Source: CAZVQX01 sp964629735 (GTDB lineage: Bacteria; Bacillota_I; Bacilli_A; RF39; UBA660). Taken from it: 64,000 nucleotides of DNA. Positions 43,551-53,087 of the stretch are shown one piece after another. Location of the stretch: contig CAZVQX010000002.1 of NCBI GenBank assembly GCA_964629735.1, forward strand, positions 40,573 through 104,572, given 5' to 3'. A program made the position numbers and the translations under genes. How positions within the stretch are numbered: the stretch's first letter is position 1; each line of letters begins with the position of its first letter. A model generated the notes under the pieces. The model had not been told where the DNA came from, searched no databases, and saw only the letters and a program-made list of their open reading frames with translations.

Positions 43551-44770
43551 ATATTAATATTATCTGATAACAGAAAGCCCCTGACTAAACATTTATTATT
43601 GAATTTTTTCAAAAAATTAATATCATTATCATCCTCAACATTGGTAAAAACTGGTATTATGTCCAAACTAAATAGCATATCAATTAATTTTTCTAAAACA
43701 ATATTAAACTTTCTTTCATTCATTGCTTTTATTATACTATCATGATCAATATTTACATAATTAATATCTACCGCTGTTATTAGAGATAATAAGCATTCAT
43801 TATTATTAAAGCTCACATTATTTATACATATACCAAAACCAATTTTTTTCAATTCAATTAGTATTTGGATTAAACTAATAACTTCCCCATTATACTCATT
43901 AACATTAATTGATAAAATTATTTTTTTTAAATCAATATTATTTTTTTGGACTAATTCAGTAATAAAGTCAATAAAGTTATTTTCCCGCGAAAGCAACGAT
44001 TGATAATGAATATTAATAATAAATTTCTCATCATTTTCATGACAAGGGATGATTTCACTAAACAAAACTTCTAAGCTAACTAAATCAATTCTCTTTATAC
44101 GATAATTAGTTTTTAATATTTCAAATTTTCCACCTTCAAAAATTGATTCGTTATTATCATCACGAATGTATAATTGATTAAGTCTGGTTTTATTACCGGC
44201 CAAATCATAGATTGGTTGATACTGATAATTAAATTTTTTGTTTTCAATTAAATTATCAATTTTAGAGATGAATTTTTCTTTTGTTTGAACATCTGTTAAC
44301 AGTTCTTCTTGATAAAAGGAAATTAATTTGTTTTGTCTCTTAGCGTGATACATAGTTATATCAGCTTTATATAATGTTTCTTTCAAATCTAAATCAGCAT
44401 CTTTAATACCTGAGTTAAAGGTAAAAGCAATAGGAATAACACCTTGTTTTTGGGCTTTAATAATTTGATTATTTACTTTATATAATTTATCAACAATAAT
44501 TTCTTTTTTTTCAGAAGTGACTATAATAAATTCATCACCACTTCTTCTTATTAAAAGAGAATCTTCAAAAACCTCCCTAATAATATCAGAAAAAACTATA
44601 ATGCTTTTATCACCAACTTCATGACCAAAATTGTCATTAATATATTTTAATTTTTGAAAGTCAATTGATATAACAATACTATAGTTATTTTTTTTTATAA
44701 ATTCGTGATAGTTTTCATGTAAATAAAGCATGTTGTGCAATTTTGTTAGGTTGTCTATATAACCTCTCAT
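43538..44770 (-). CDS. GGDEF protein with eroded EAL domain
   Basis: About 410 residues from the ATG at 44770, 8 bases after AGAGG. The GGDEF domain (about 1-155) keeps the metal Asp (SIDFQKLKYINDNFGHEVGD) and has RRSGDEF in place of GGDEF. It may still make c-di-GMP. The second domain (about 165-410) has the EAL fold outline (YQPIYDLAG, INIHYQSL), but EALLR is changed to NQLYIRD and DDFG is changed to NNVS. It should not hydrolyse c-di-GMP and may bind a ligand. No membrane or sensor domain. Confidence 0.82.
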   Translation of the reverse strand: MRGYIDNLTKLHNMLYLHENYHEFIKKNNYSIVISIDFQKLKYINDNFGHEVGDKSIIVFSDIIREVFEDSLLIRRSGDEFIIVTSEKKEIIVDKLYKVNNQIIKAQKQGVIPIAFTFNSGIKDADLDLKETLYKADITMYHAKRQNKLISFYQEELLTDVQTKEKFISKIDNLIENKKFNYQYQPIYDLAGNKTRLNQLYIRDDNNESIFEGGKFEILKTNYRIKRIDLVSLEVLFSEIIPCHENDEKFIINIHYQSLLSRENNFIDFITELVQKNNIDLKKIILSINVNEYNGEVISLIQILIELKKIGFGICINNVSFNNNECLLSLITAVDINYVNIDHDSIIKAMNERKFNIVLEKLIDMLFSLDIIPVFTNVEDDNDINFLKKFNNKCLVRGFLLSDNINIKKC

Positions 44771-44775
44771 TTTAC

Positions 44776-45498
44776 TCACCTCTTATTATTTACTGCTGAA
44801 TACAACTCTTTTACTTCCCGATTACTCAATTTTCGATATTCACCTGAGTTTAAACCAGTTAAATCTAAAAAAGATATTTTTTCACGTTTTAACTTTAACA
44901 CATCATAACCAAGAACGTTAAACATTTTTTTCACTTGATGATTACGACCTTCATGAATTGTTAATTCAACAATAGTTGTTTCCTTTTTTTTATCTAATTG
45001 TTTAATTTTAACTCTAGCTGAAGATGTTTTAAAATTATCAATATATACTCCTTTTTCTAATTTTTTTAGATCTTCAATTTTAAAAATTCCCTTTATTTTA
45101 ACAATATAAACTTTTTTGACTTTATTTTTAGGATGAGTAATTAAATTAGCTAATTCACCATCATTTGTTAATAATAATATACCCGTTGTATCATAATCTA
45201 ATCGTCCAACTGGATATATTCGTTTATTACTATTTATTAAATCAATAACGGTCTTTCGATTTTTATCATCATTTGTTGAAGTTATAACCCCGCGCGGTTT
45301 ATTTAATAAATAATACACTTTAGATTCAGGTTCGATTAAACAGTCTTCAACTTCTATTTTATCATCGTGATTAGCTTTATACCCTAATTCTTTTACTATC
45401 ACCCCATTTATTTTTACCTTACCCTGTCGAATTAATTCTTCAGCTTTTCGTCTTGAACAATATCCATAGTTAGCAATAATTTTTTGCACTCTTTCCAT
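44776..45498 (-). CDS. rluB: 23S rRNA pseudouridine synthase RluB-type
   Basis: 240 residues. N-terminal S4 RNA-binding domain (ANYGYCSRRKAEELIRQGKVKING), then the RsuA/RluB catalytic domain with PVGRLDYDTTGILLLTNDGELAN carrying the catalytic Asp, and EGRNHQVKKMF. Modifies a uridine in helix 89 of 23S rRNA in known members. The TGA stop lies 5 bases before the GGDEF start. Follows spmB as in B. subtilis ypuL order. Confidence 0.9.
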   Translation of the reverse strand: MERVQKIIANYGYCSRRKAEELIRQGKVKINGVIVKELGYKANHDDKIEVEDCLIEPESKVYYLLNKPRGVITSTNDDKNRKTVIDLINSNKRIYPVGRLDYDTTGILLLTNDGELANLITHPKNKVKKVYIVKIKGIFKIEDLKKLEKGVYIDNFKTSSARVKIKQLDKKKETTIVELTIHEGRNHQVKKMFNVLGYDVLKLKREKISFLDLTGLNSGEYRKLSNREVKELYSAVNNKR

Positions 45499-45532
45499 AA
45501 CTCACCTCGTTATAAATAATTGTTTAATTATA

Positions 45533-46060
45533 TTATACACTAAAAAGTAATAAAACAATAATAATACTTGAAATTAATCCAATTAAATCTACTAAAAGTC
45601 CAGCCCATAGAGCATGTTTAATTTTTTTTATTCCTACACTACCAAAATATAAGGTCAACACATAAAAGGTTGTTTCCGTCGAACCCTGAATGACCGATCC
45701 AATTCTTCCTATTAGACTATCAGGACCAAAGTCATTTAATAAATTATTTAAAATTGCCAAGGTTGCATTTCCTGATATTGGTCGCATTAATGCCATTGGA
45801 ATAATTTCAACTGGTACTTTTAAATAATTTAAAACTGGTTTTAACAAATTTAAAATTCCTATTAAAATACCACTTTCTAAAAAAATATTAATTCCCAACA
45901 CCATTGCTAAAACACATGGAAATATAGTAAGAATCATTTGAAAACTATCAGTTGTACCATCAACAAAAGCATCATAAACATTTATTTTTTTTCTAACACC
46001 ATAAACAATAATAAAAATAACTAATAAAGGAATTATTAATGTAGATATAAAGTTAATCAT
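45533..46060 (-). CDS. spmB: Spore maturation protein B
   Basis: 175 residues, integral membrane, nucleoside-recognition (Gate) domain. Conserved GSVIQGSTETTFYVLTLYFGSVGI near the C-terminus. In Bacillus SpmA and SpmB are needed for spore core dehydration. It overlaps spmA by 8 bases. Confidence 0.92.
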   Translation of the reverse strand: MINFISTLIIPLLVIFIIVYGVRKKINVYDAFVDGTTDSFQMILTIFPCVLAMVLGINIFLESGILIGILNLLKPVLNYLKVPVEIIPMALMRPISGNATLAILNNLLNDFGPDSLIGRIGSVIQGSTETTFYVLTLYFGSVGIKKIKHALWAGLLVDLIGLISSIIIVLLLFSV

Positions 46061-46637
46061 GTTTTCTCCTCTTTCTCACAATATAATCAATAAAAATACC
46101 ACTTGCGCATGATATAAGTGTAGCAATAATACAAGCTAAAACTATTTCCGTTGGGTTTTTACTATTATACATCATTCGCATTGATATAACCGTTGTCGGA
46201 ATTAACGTAACGCCACCGGTATTAATAATTAAAAAGGTAATCATACTATTTGATGCCTCTTCTTTTTTATCATTTAATGATTGTAAGGATTGCATAGCTT
46301 TTAAGCCAAAAGGGGTTGCGGCATTCCCAAGTCCAAACATATTTATAACTAAATTAGAAGCAATTAAACTTAATGACTCATGTCCTTTGGGAATTTCGGG
46401 AAACAATCTTCCTAAATAAGGAGTTATAATTTCTGATATTCTCTTTAATAACCCAGAAACGGAGGCAATATTCATAATTCCAAGCCAGAGCGCTATAACA
46501 GGAAATATTTGAACAGCTAAATCAAAACTAACTTTTGTACTATTTAATATAATTTTATTGATTAAATCAAACTGACCAGTAAAAAAGGCGTAAGCAATGC
46601 CTACTATAATAAAAAATGACCAAACCTTATTTACCAT
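46053..46637 (-). CDS. spmA: Spore maturation protein A
   Basis: 194 residues with several membrane helices and the Gate-domain motif NMFGLGNAATPFGLKAMQ. Works with SpmB. It overlaps dacB upstream by 11 bases, so dacB-spmA-spmB are one translational unit, the same order as in B. subtilis. Confidence 0.93.
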   Translation of the reverse strand: MVNKVWSFFIIVGIAYAFFTGQFDLINKIILNSTKVSFDLAVQIFPVIALWLGIMNIASVSGLLKRISEIITPYLGRLFPEIPKGHESLSLIASNLVINMFGLGNAATPFGLKAMQSLQSLNDKKEEASNSMITFLIINTGGVTLIPTTVISMRMMYNSKNPTEIVLACIIATLISCASGIFIDYIVRKRRKHD

Positions 46638-47709
46638 GTTTAAACCACCTTATCCAAAATTTTTTATGCGGTTTTTTTATTGTCCTCACATAAATGTCAT
46701 CTTCATATATACTTTTCTCACCTACCATTACTTTAACAATGCCAACAGGTTGGTTGTCTTTCAATATTCTTTTTTTCTCAATTTCAAATTTTAAATATAA
46801 ACTATTCATTTCTTCTTCTTTTAAAGGGTAACTAAAATTATTTTTTATATATAATTCTTTATCATAATAATAATCATCTTTGATTATATTAATTCGTCCT
46901 TTTTTTAATATTTTGACATTAAAATAATCTGTAAATGCTTTATCAAATAAATTGATATGATCATTAAAATCATTACCATCATTTAAAGTAACAGCTACTA
47001 AATTTAAATTTTTATAACTAGCGGTGGTAACTAATGTTCTTTTAGCTTTCTCAGTAAAACCTGTTTTTCCACCTGTAGCATATTTGTATAATGTTAATAA
47101 TTTATTTTTATTTGTCCAAATATATACATTTTTATTTGTTTTCACAACATGTTTTTTGGTTTTAACAATTTTCTGATATATTTCATTTTTCATAGCATAA
47201 CTTGTTAAAACCGCCATGTCATATGCTGTCGAATAATTACCCACAACATTATCAAGACCACTTGGATTATGAAATGTAGTGTTTTTCATACCGATTCTTT
47301 TGGCTTTTTTATTCATGTTTAAAACAAATTCATCAACACTACCAGATACATATTTACTAATAGCCAAAGCGGCATCATTGCCACTTCTTAGCATAAGGCC
47401 ATATATTAAATCTAACAACTTTATTTCTTCACCCGGTTGAATATAAATCGCTGATCCATAAGCTTTTATAACTTCCTCATCAATAACTATAGTATCATCT
47501 ATTTTACCAGATTCAATAGCGATTATAGCTGTCATTATTTTGCTAATACTTGCCACACTCTTTACTTTATGAATGTTTTCTCCGAATAAAATTTTTAAAT
47601 TATCTTGTTCCATTAAAATCGAGCATTCAGCACTCGTGTTAAAACTATATATATTAATTGGAATTAATAAAATAAGTATAACTAGCAAAAACTTTTTCAA
47701 ATTTATCAC
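46627..47709 (-). CDS. dacB: D-alanyl-D-alanine carboxypeptidase (DacB/DacF-type PBP)
   Basis: 360 residues. Signal peptide at about 1-28. Serine nucleophile motif SISK (Ser54, Lys57), then LRSGNDAA and GGKTGFT complete the S11 peptidase triad. A C-terminal beta domain follows. It trims the terminal D-Ala of peptidoglycan stem peptides. Being first of dacB-spmA-spmB suggests a role in spore cortex formation, but a vegetative role is possible. Confidence 0.9.
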   Translation of the reverse strand: MINLKKFLLVILILLIPINIYSFNTSAECSILMEQDNLKILFGENIHKVKSVASISKIMTAIIAIESGKIDDTIVIDEEVIKAYGSAIYIQPGEEIKLLDLIYGLMLRSGNDAALAISKYVSGSVDEFVLNMNKKAKRIGMKNTTFHNPSGLDNVVGNYSTAYDMAVLTSYAMKNEIYQKIVKTKKHVVKTNKNVYIWTNKNKLLTLYKYATGGKTGFTEKAKRTLVTTASYKNLNLVAVTLNDGNDFNDHINLFDKAFTDYFNVKILKKGRINIIKDDYYYDKELYIKNNFSYPLKEEEMNSLYLKFEIEKKRILKDNQPVGIVKVMVGEKSIYEDDIYVRTIKKPHKKFWIRWFKHGK

Positions 47710-47723
47710 CTATAAAAGAATAT

Positions 47724-47748
47724 GAAAAAAAGGACTAGTTTAGTCCTT
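47724..47748 (-). terminator. Terminator of the lipoprotein gene
   Basis: AAGGACTA pairs with TAGTCCTT around three bases, followed by a T run on the minus strand. It overlaps the stop of the lipoprotein gene, so dacB probably has its own promoter. Confidence 0.85.
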
Positions 47749-48292
47749 AATACATATAGATGCCATGAATTTTTTCTTCATCAATTGTACTTATTTGATC
47801 CATTATCCATGTTTTATCATTTTTTGTTAAAGAAAGGTCAAGGGTATATTTTACACGGTCTTTAACATCTTTTAATTTTTCTAAACGATATTCTGAAAAT
47901 TTACTTAAATCACTTATTCCAGTTTCAGTTTGGAATTCGTTTGGATTGGTTTCAAAATAAGATTCTGCTTCCCTCATTGTTTTGGAATAATCGGTTACCT
48001 CTATCTCAACTGTCACTATCGCTTTATCACCATCTACTTCTTCATCTTTTATTTCATATTTTAAATTACGGTAATGTTTCTTCATTAACTCTTTATATGT
48101 TTCGCGCTGTTGATTGTTAAAATTAGTATCTAAAGCAGTTGCCCGATCTAAATCTTTGATAACTGAATTGTCTAAGCTTTGATATTTATTAAAAAACATT
48201 TCCACTTGTTTGGTAGGTGTATTAACCATTTGTTTCATATTACAACCCATTGATAACAATATCAGTATTGGTATATATAGTAACTTTTTCAT
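47747..48292 (-). CDS. Putative lipoprotein of unknown function
   Basis: 181 residues. A lipoprotein signal ends in LLSMGC (Cys at about 17). The body starts with a TPTKQVEMFFNKYQSLD stretch and resembles small secreted NTF2-like or DUF4878-type domains, as judged only by general pattern (a helix, then a curved sheet with KAIVTVEIEVTDYS). Likely outer face of the membrane. Single-gene unit. Confidence 0.7.
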   Translation of the reverse strand: MKKLLYIPILILLSMGCNMKQMVNTPTKQVEMFFNKYQSLDNSVIKDLDRATALDTNFNNQQRETYKELMKKHYRNLKYEIKDEEVDGDKAIVTVEIEVTDYSKTMREAESYFETNPNEFQTETGISDLSKFSEYRLEKLKDVKDRVKYTLDLSLTKNDKTWIMDQISTIDEEKIHGIYMY

Positions 48293-48397
48293 AAATCCTC
48301 CTTAAAAATATTATGTAAACATTTTTAAGGCTTATACATTATTATTGCTTTTCGTGTATTATTTGGTTATTTATATATATAATTTAATAAGATATTT

Positions 48398-48772
48398 ATG
48401 GAAAATAAAGATATTCAATTAATTAATTTAAATATTTTAGTGTTTTTTATTTATATTGTAACTTCGATGGTAACAATTTTTTTAGAATACAATGAAAAAC
48501 AGAAATTATCAGGTAATCAACCATTTGTAACTAATGAGGAAGAAAAAAATATTATTTTAATTAATAGAACCATTTTTTTGTTAGCCGTTCTTACTCTTTT
48601 ATATATTAGATTTAATAATTACAATAAAATTAAAGAGAAAACTCCAAATGAAGAATTAAAAGATGAATTAATTATATTATTAGTAAGTATTTCTTATGCA
48701 ATTTTAGCCATAATTTTACTAGTTATTGCATACAAAGATGTGAAAGCATATGAAGATATTATTTTTGATTAA
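48398..48772 (+). CDS. Small membrane protein of unknown function
   Basis: 124 residues with three predicted membrane helices (about 9-29, 52-67 and 90-114) and charged loops. Not recognised. It has no clear ribosome site, and a TATAAT lies only 14 bases before the ATG, so it may be read from a nearly leaderless transcript. A terminator follows directly. Confidence 0.55.
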   Translation: MENKDIQLINLNILVFFIYIVTSMVTIFLEYNEKQKLSGNQPFVTNEEEKNIILINRTIFLLAVLTLLYIRFNNYNKIKEKTPNEELKDELIILLVSISYAILAIILLVIAYKDVKAYEDIIFD

Positions 48773-48788
48773 TTATAACATCTAATAA

Positions 48789-48824
48789 AATTAAAAAAAC
48801 ATCTAATATGATGTTTTTTTAATT
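48789..48824. terminator. Bidirectional terminator
   Basis: AATTAAAAAAACATC pairs perfectly with GATGTTTTTTTAATT around six bases. Shared by the convergent membrane protein gene and nrnA. Confidence 0.88.
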
Positions 48825-49790
48825 AGAAGTTGTTTTTGCTTTATATTCTAGACATAGCTTATCTAATTCTTCAACTAATTGGTTCACTTCATCAGTTGTT
48901 TTTATTCTAACCCCGCTTGCATAAGCATGCCCGCCACCATTAAATTTGCTAGCTGCTTCATTAATAATAGGCCCTCTTGATCTAATTGAACCCCTTATAT
49001 TATTATTTGCTTTATCTTCTGAAAATACAACCCATGTAATTATTTCTTCAATATAGTTAAAATTATTAACCATATTACCAGCAGATGCTGGGTCAACATT
49101 ATACTCTTTTAGTTTATCATCACTTAAAAAGATATAACCTAATCCATTATCTGTTATTTGTAAATTATCAGCAATATAGCCTTGAAATCTTATTTCTTTA
49201 ATTGGTCTTAGGTATAACTCTTCATATAAGTTGGTAAAATCTATATTAGTTAATTTAATCATTTGCGATAATAAATCAAAAGTTTTTGGGGTTGTATAAT
49301 AAAATAAAAATCGATTAGTATCAGCAACAACACCAATAAATAATTTTTCCGCAGATGCTTTTGTTATTTTTAATTTAGAATTTAAAATTAATTCAATTAC
49401 CATTTGTGATGCACTTGAAGCCGTCTCATCTACCCACTCTATATTACAAAAGGTCTCAACGTAAGGATGATGATCAATTTTAATAGTTTCCTTAAACAAA
49501 TCTGGATTAACACCATCAACCCTTGCTTTATCCGGAACATCTAAAACAATTAATAATGAATTTTCATACATATCATCATGAAATTTATCTAAAATCCCTA
49601 AATATTTAAACTTTGCAGCTGGGGCACCAACGGCAAATACATTTTTTTTAGGAAATGTATTTAAAATTACATCCCTTAACCCAACTTGACTTGCAATTGC
49701 ATCTGGATCTGGTCCAACATGTCTAGCTATAACAATTGTATCGAATTTTTTTATTTTGCGGTAAATTTTATTTATCATTTGCCGATTCAT
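48819..49790 (-). CDS. nrnA: DHH/DHHA1 phosphoesterase (NrnA-type oligoribonuclease/pAp phosphatase)
   Basis: 323 residues. ARHVGPDPDAIASQVGL (metal Asp region), IKIDHHPYVE (DHH motif) and the DHHA1 ending FNGGGHAYASG are all present. NrnA degrades nanoRNA and pAp, and related enzymes cleave linear cyclic-dinucleotide products (pGpG, pApA). That may matter because a GGDEF protein occurs nearby. It ends the dusB-RDD-lysS-ackA gene run. Confidence 0.9.
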   Translation of the reverse strand: MNRQMINKIYRKIKKFDTIVIARHVGPDPDAIASQVGLRDVILNTFPKKNVFAVGAPAAKFKYLGILDKFHDDMYENSLLIVLDVPDKARVDGVNPDLFKETIKIDHHPYVETFCNIEWVDETASSASQMVIELILNSKLKITKASAEKLFIGVVADTNRFLFYYTTPKTFDLLSQMIKLTNIDFTNLYEELYLRPIKEIRFQGYIADNLQITDNGLGYIFLSDDKLKEYNVDPASAGNMVNNFNYIEEIITWVVFSEDKANNNIRGSIRSRGPIINEAASKFNGGGHAYASGVRIKTTDEVNQLVEELDKLCLEYKAKTTSN

Positions 49791-49803
49791 ATTATCACAC
49801 TTC

Positions 49804-50982
49804 CTATTTTGCTAAATTATAAGTATCTCTTGCAATCATTAATTCTTCATCAGTAGGAATAATATAACATGGTATTGTTGAATCTTCGCTACTAATAAGC
49901 GCTTCTTTACCACGAACATTATTAGCTTCATTATCTATTTTTATTCCTAAAGCGCTTAATCCATCGATAATATCTTTTCTAACGATTTTTGAATTTTCAC
50001 CAATCCCGGCTGAAAAACATATTGCATCTACACCACCAAGTGCGACATAATAACTCGCAATATAATTAATAACACTTTTAATGAATTTTTTATGTGTCAA
50101 AATACATCGTTCATTTTTCTCATTCATACCATCTTCAATATCCCTGGAATCACTACTAATTCCTGATATACCTAATAAACCACTGTTTTTATTTAAATCA
50201 TTAATTACTTGGTCTATGTTTTTTCCTGTTTGCTCCATGATATATGGAATTATTGTAAAATCAATATCTCCTGAACGAGTCCCCATAACAATACCTGCAC
50301 TTGGGGTAAATCCCATAGAAGTATCAACACATTTTCCATTTTTAACCGCACTTATACTACCACCATTACCTAAATGACAAGTAATAATTTTAGCGTTTTT
50401 ATTATTTAATATTTTTGCCATTCGATTCGCTAAATAATTATGGCTTGTACCATGGAATCCATATTTTCTAACTTTGTAATCTGTATACCATTCATATGGA
50501 ACAGCATATAAAAAATCTTTTTCTTCCATCGTTTGATGGAAGGCAGTGTCAAAAACACCCACAGCTATTGAATTTGGTATTATTTTTTTAAATGCTTTTA
50601 CTCCTAATATATTAGCTGGGTTATGTAGTGGTGCCAATTGCGAAAATCCTTCAACATCTTTTAACACTTCATCTGTTATAATAACTGATTTTGAATACTT
50701 ATCGCCACCATGAACAATCCGATGTCCTAAAGCTTCAATCTCATCTAATGATGATACTATATTATTTTCAATTAATTCTTTAATTAAATAATTTACAGCA
50801 TCTTCATGATTTTTTAATTCAACTTCTTTTTTTATTTTTTCACCATTTAATTTAATGGTATAGCAACTTCCTTCAATTCCAATTCTTTCAAATAAACCTG
50901 AAACTAAAACTGTTTCTTCAGGCATTATGTACATTTGAAACTTCAAAGAAGAACTTCCTGCATTAACTGATAAAATTTTCAT
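49804..50982 (-). CDS. ackA: Acetate kinase
   Basis: Makes ATP and acetate from acetyl phosphate. 392 residues with VNAGSSSLKFQMY at the start, HRIVHGGDKYS, HNPANILGV, VFDTAFHQTM, KYGFHGTSHNYLA, HLGNGGS and MGTRSGDID. All catalytic motifs are intact, pointing to fermentative energy metabolism. Starts 16 bases after lysS. Confidence 0.97.
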   Translation of the reverse strand: MKILSVNAGSSSLKFQMYIMPEETVLVSGLFERIGIEGSCYTIKLNGEKIKKEVELKNHEDAVNYLIKELIENNIVSSLDEIEALGHRIVHGGDKYSKSVIITDEVLKDVEGFSQLAPLHNPANILGVKAFKKIIPNSIAVGVFDTAFHQTMEEKDFLYAVPYEWYTDYKVRKYGFHGTSHNYLANRMAKILNNKNAKIITCHLGNGGSISAVKNGKCVDTSMGFTPSAGIVMGTRSGDIDFTIIPYIMEQTGKNIDQVINDLNKNSGLLGISGISSDSRDIEDGMNEKNERCILTHKKFIKSVINYIASYYVALGGVDAICFSAGIGENSKIVRKDIIDGLSALGIKIDNEANNVRGKEALISSEDSTIPCYIIPTDEELMIARDTYNLAK

Positions 50983-50998
50983 ATTATTTTCCTCCTAA

Positions 50999-52486
50999 TT
51001 AATTATCTTCGTTTGATTTTGTAGGTCTCATTAATGGGAATATAACACATTCTCTAATAGGCCTATCAACTAATGTTGAAAACAGTCTTTCAGAAACGCC
51101 GAATCCAAATGCTGGTGGCATGCCATATTCTAATGCCTCAATAAATTCTGCATCATGCTCATGAGCTTCCTCATCTCCAGCCTCAGCCATTTCTCTTTGT
51201 TCTCTAAATCTTTCCTCTAAATCAAGTGGATCATTTAACTCTGTATATCCATTACCCATTTCTGAACCAGCAATTATAACTTGAAATTGTGCTACTTTAC
51301 GTATATCTTCAGGTAATCTTTTGGGTAATGGGTTTAATTGAACTGGTTGACCAACTAAAAATCCAGGACCACTTAAGGTTTTACGTACTACTTTCCATAA
51401 AACGTCAACCAAACGCCAATATGGTGCACTAGGATCAAATTCAACACCAGCTTCTTCAAGACGTCTAATAACATCTTCTTTTGTTGCTTTATATATATTA
51501 ATTCCTGTCCCTTTTTCTACAATTGTTTCAAAATCATAAATTTCCCATTCAGCATCCATGTCAATTTTATAACCTTTTGATGTGAATTTTGAAGTTCCAA
51601 GTACATTTTTAGTTATACGGCGATACATTTCTTTTACAAATTCCATTCCATCCTTGTAATCAGCATATGCCCAATAAAATTCCATTTGTGTGTAATCTTG
51701 TAAATGCTCTGGACTCATTCCTTCATTTCTAAATTGGCGTCCAATTTCAAAGGTTTTTTCATATCCTGCCACAAGCAATTTCTTTTGCCATAATTCACCC
51801 ATTGAAATTCTTAAAAACACATCCAAATCAAGTGCATTATGGTGCGTTACAAAAGGTGTTGCTGCCGCCCCGCCAGCTGTGTTTTCTAAAATTGGTGTTT
51901 CTACTTCTAAAAAATCATTTTCAATTAAATAATTTCTAATAGTTGCCCAAAATTGTTGTTTTTTTATAAATAAATCTTTTACTTCAGGATCCATTATAAT
52001 ATCAAGATATCTTTTTCGTAATTTTATTTCTGGATCATTAATTCCATGATATTTTTCCGGAAGCGGTTTTAAACTTTTAGTTAAGTGTGTATATTTATTA
52101 GCTTTTACACTAAGTTCTCCCATATTAGTTCGGAAAACAACACCCTCAATTCCTATAATATCTCCTAAGTCAGACTTTTCAAATAATTCGTAATTATCAT
52201 CACCAACAACATCCTTTCGGACATAAATTTGAATTTGACCAAATTTGTCTTGAATGTGCATAAAACCCGCTTTTCCTTTTCCTCTTTTAGTCATAATACG
52301 ACCGGCAATAACAACTGGTATTTTAAGATTATCAAGTTCTTCTTTTGTTAATTTTTCATAATTTTCTTTTATCTCTTTACTATTAGTTGTAACATCAAAG
52401 CGATGTCCGAAAGGATCAATACCTCTCTCTCTTAATTCTTCAACTTTTCTTCTTCTTACTAATTCTTGTTCACTAAATTCTCTCAT
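50999..52486 (-). CDS. lysS: Lysyl-tRNA synthetase, class II
   Basis: 495 residues. The N-terminal OB-fold anticodon domain has GRIMTKRGKGKAGFMHIQD. The class II core contains RKRYLDIIMD, FRNEGMSPEH (motif 2) and the motif 3 region AFGFGVSERLFSTLVD, followed by CVIFPLMRPTK. The motif 3 wording differs from the usual GIDRL of bacterial LysS, though the arginine is kept. Close spacing to dusB/RDD indicates an operon. Confidence 0.95.
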   Translation of the reverse strand: MREFSEQELVRRRKVEELRERGIDPFGHRFDVTTNSKEIKENYEKLTKEELDNLKIPVVIAGRIMTKRGKGKAGFMHIQDKFGQIQIYVRKDVVGDDNYELFEKSDLGDIIGIEGVVFRTNMGELSVKANKYTHLTKSLKPLPEKYHGINDPEIKLRKRYLDIIMDPEVKDLFIKKQQFWATIRNYLIENDFLEVETPILENTAGGAAATPFVTHHNALDLDVFLRISMGELWQKKLLVAGYEKTFEIGRQFRNEGMSPEHLQDYTQMEFYWAYADYKDGMEFVKEMYRRITKNVLGTSKFTSKGYKIDMDAEWEIYDFETIVEKGTGINIYKATKEDVIRRLEEAGVEFDPSAPYWRLVDVLWKVVRKTLSGPGFLVGQPVQLNPLPKRLPEDIRKVAQFQVIIAGSEMGNGYTELNDPLDLEERFREQREMAEAGDEEAHEHDAEFIEALEYGMPPAFGFGVSERLFSTLVDRPIRECVIFPLMRPTKSNEDN

Positions 52487-52497
52487 CTTTCCACCTC

Positions 52498-53085
52498 TTA
52501 ATCCATGATTATTTTAGTTTGGCTTAAAATATCTTGCAAACCTAGTCTGTCCTTGTTATATAATACCATATATCCGCTCTTTATTACTAGTCCCAACTGA
52601 ATAATTCCTAAAATTGAAGCAATTGTAAAATATGTTATTCCATTAAATATATATATAATTACCAATGATAAAGATAAATAAGCTAAACCATTAATTATAA
52701 AATTTCTTATTAGCAAATTATTTAAAGTTAACAATTCACCGTCATTTCTAACGATTTTTAATTTTAATAAATAAAGTCCGATTGTTTTTCCTTGAATAAA
52801 GTATGGAAAAAGCACAAAATATATAATTATTACAATTATATATACAATATTTATTAAAACTTCTTCTTTATCAATTTGATAAATAATATTAGAATATTCT
52901 TTAATATATTGAAATGTACTTATTTCTTTTTTTATACTCTGTTCATTTATATTATTAAGTTGTTGATTTAATTTACTTATATTGTTTTTGTTTATAAAAT
53001 TATTACCAATTAATACGATAATAATTGCAAAAATAATAATATCTATAATATAAGCCGATAATCTTTTTAAAAATTTAGCCGGCAT
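52498..53085 (-). CDS. RDD family membrane protein
   Basis: 195 residues with the RDD family pattern: RLSAYIIDIIIFAIIIVLIG at the start (the R and D of the name), a helix around 75-100, QGKTIGLYLLKLKIV, and two later helices. RDD proteins are small multi-pass proteins, some linked to Na+ or osmotic exchange. No specific role can be assigned. It lies 2 bases after dusB. Confidence 0.85.
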   Translation of the reverse strand: MPAKFLKRLSAYIIDIIIFAIIIVLIGNNFINKNNISKLNQQLNNINEQSIKKEISTFQYIKEYSNIIYQIDKEEVLINIVYIIVIIIYFVLFPYFIQGKTIGLYLLKLKIVRNDGELLTLNNLLIRNFIINGLAYLSLSLVIIYIFNGITYFTIASILGIIQLGLVIKSGYMVLYNKDRLGLQDILSQTKIIMD

Positions 53086-53087
53086 TA

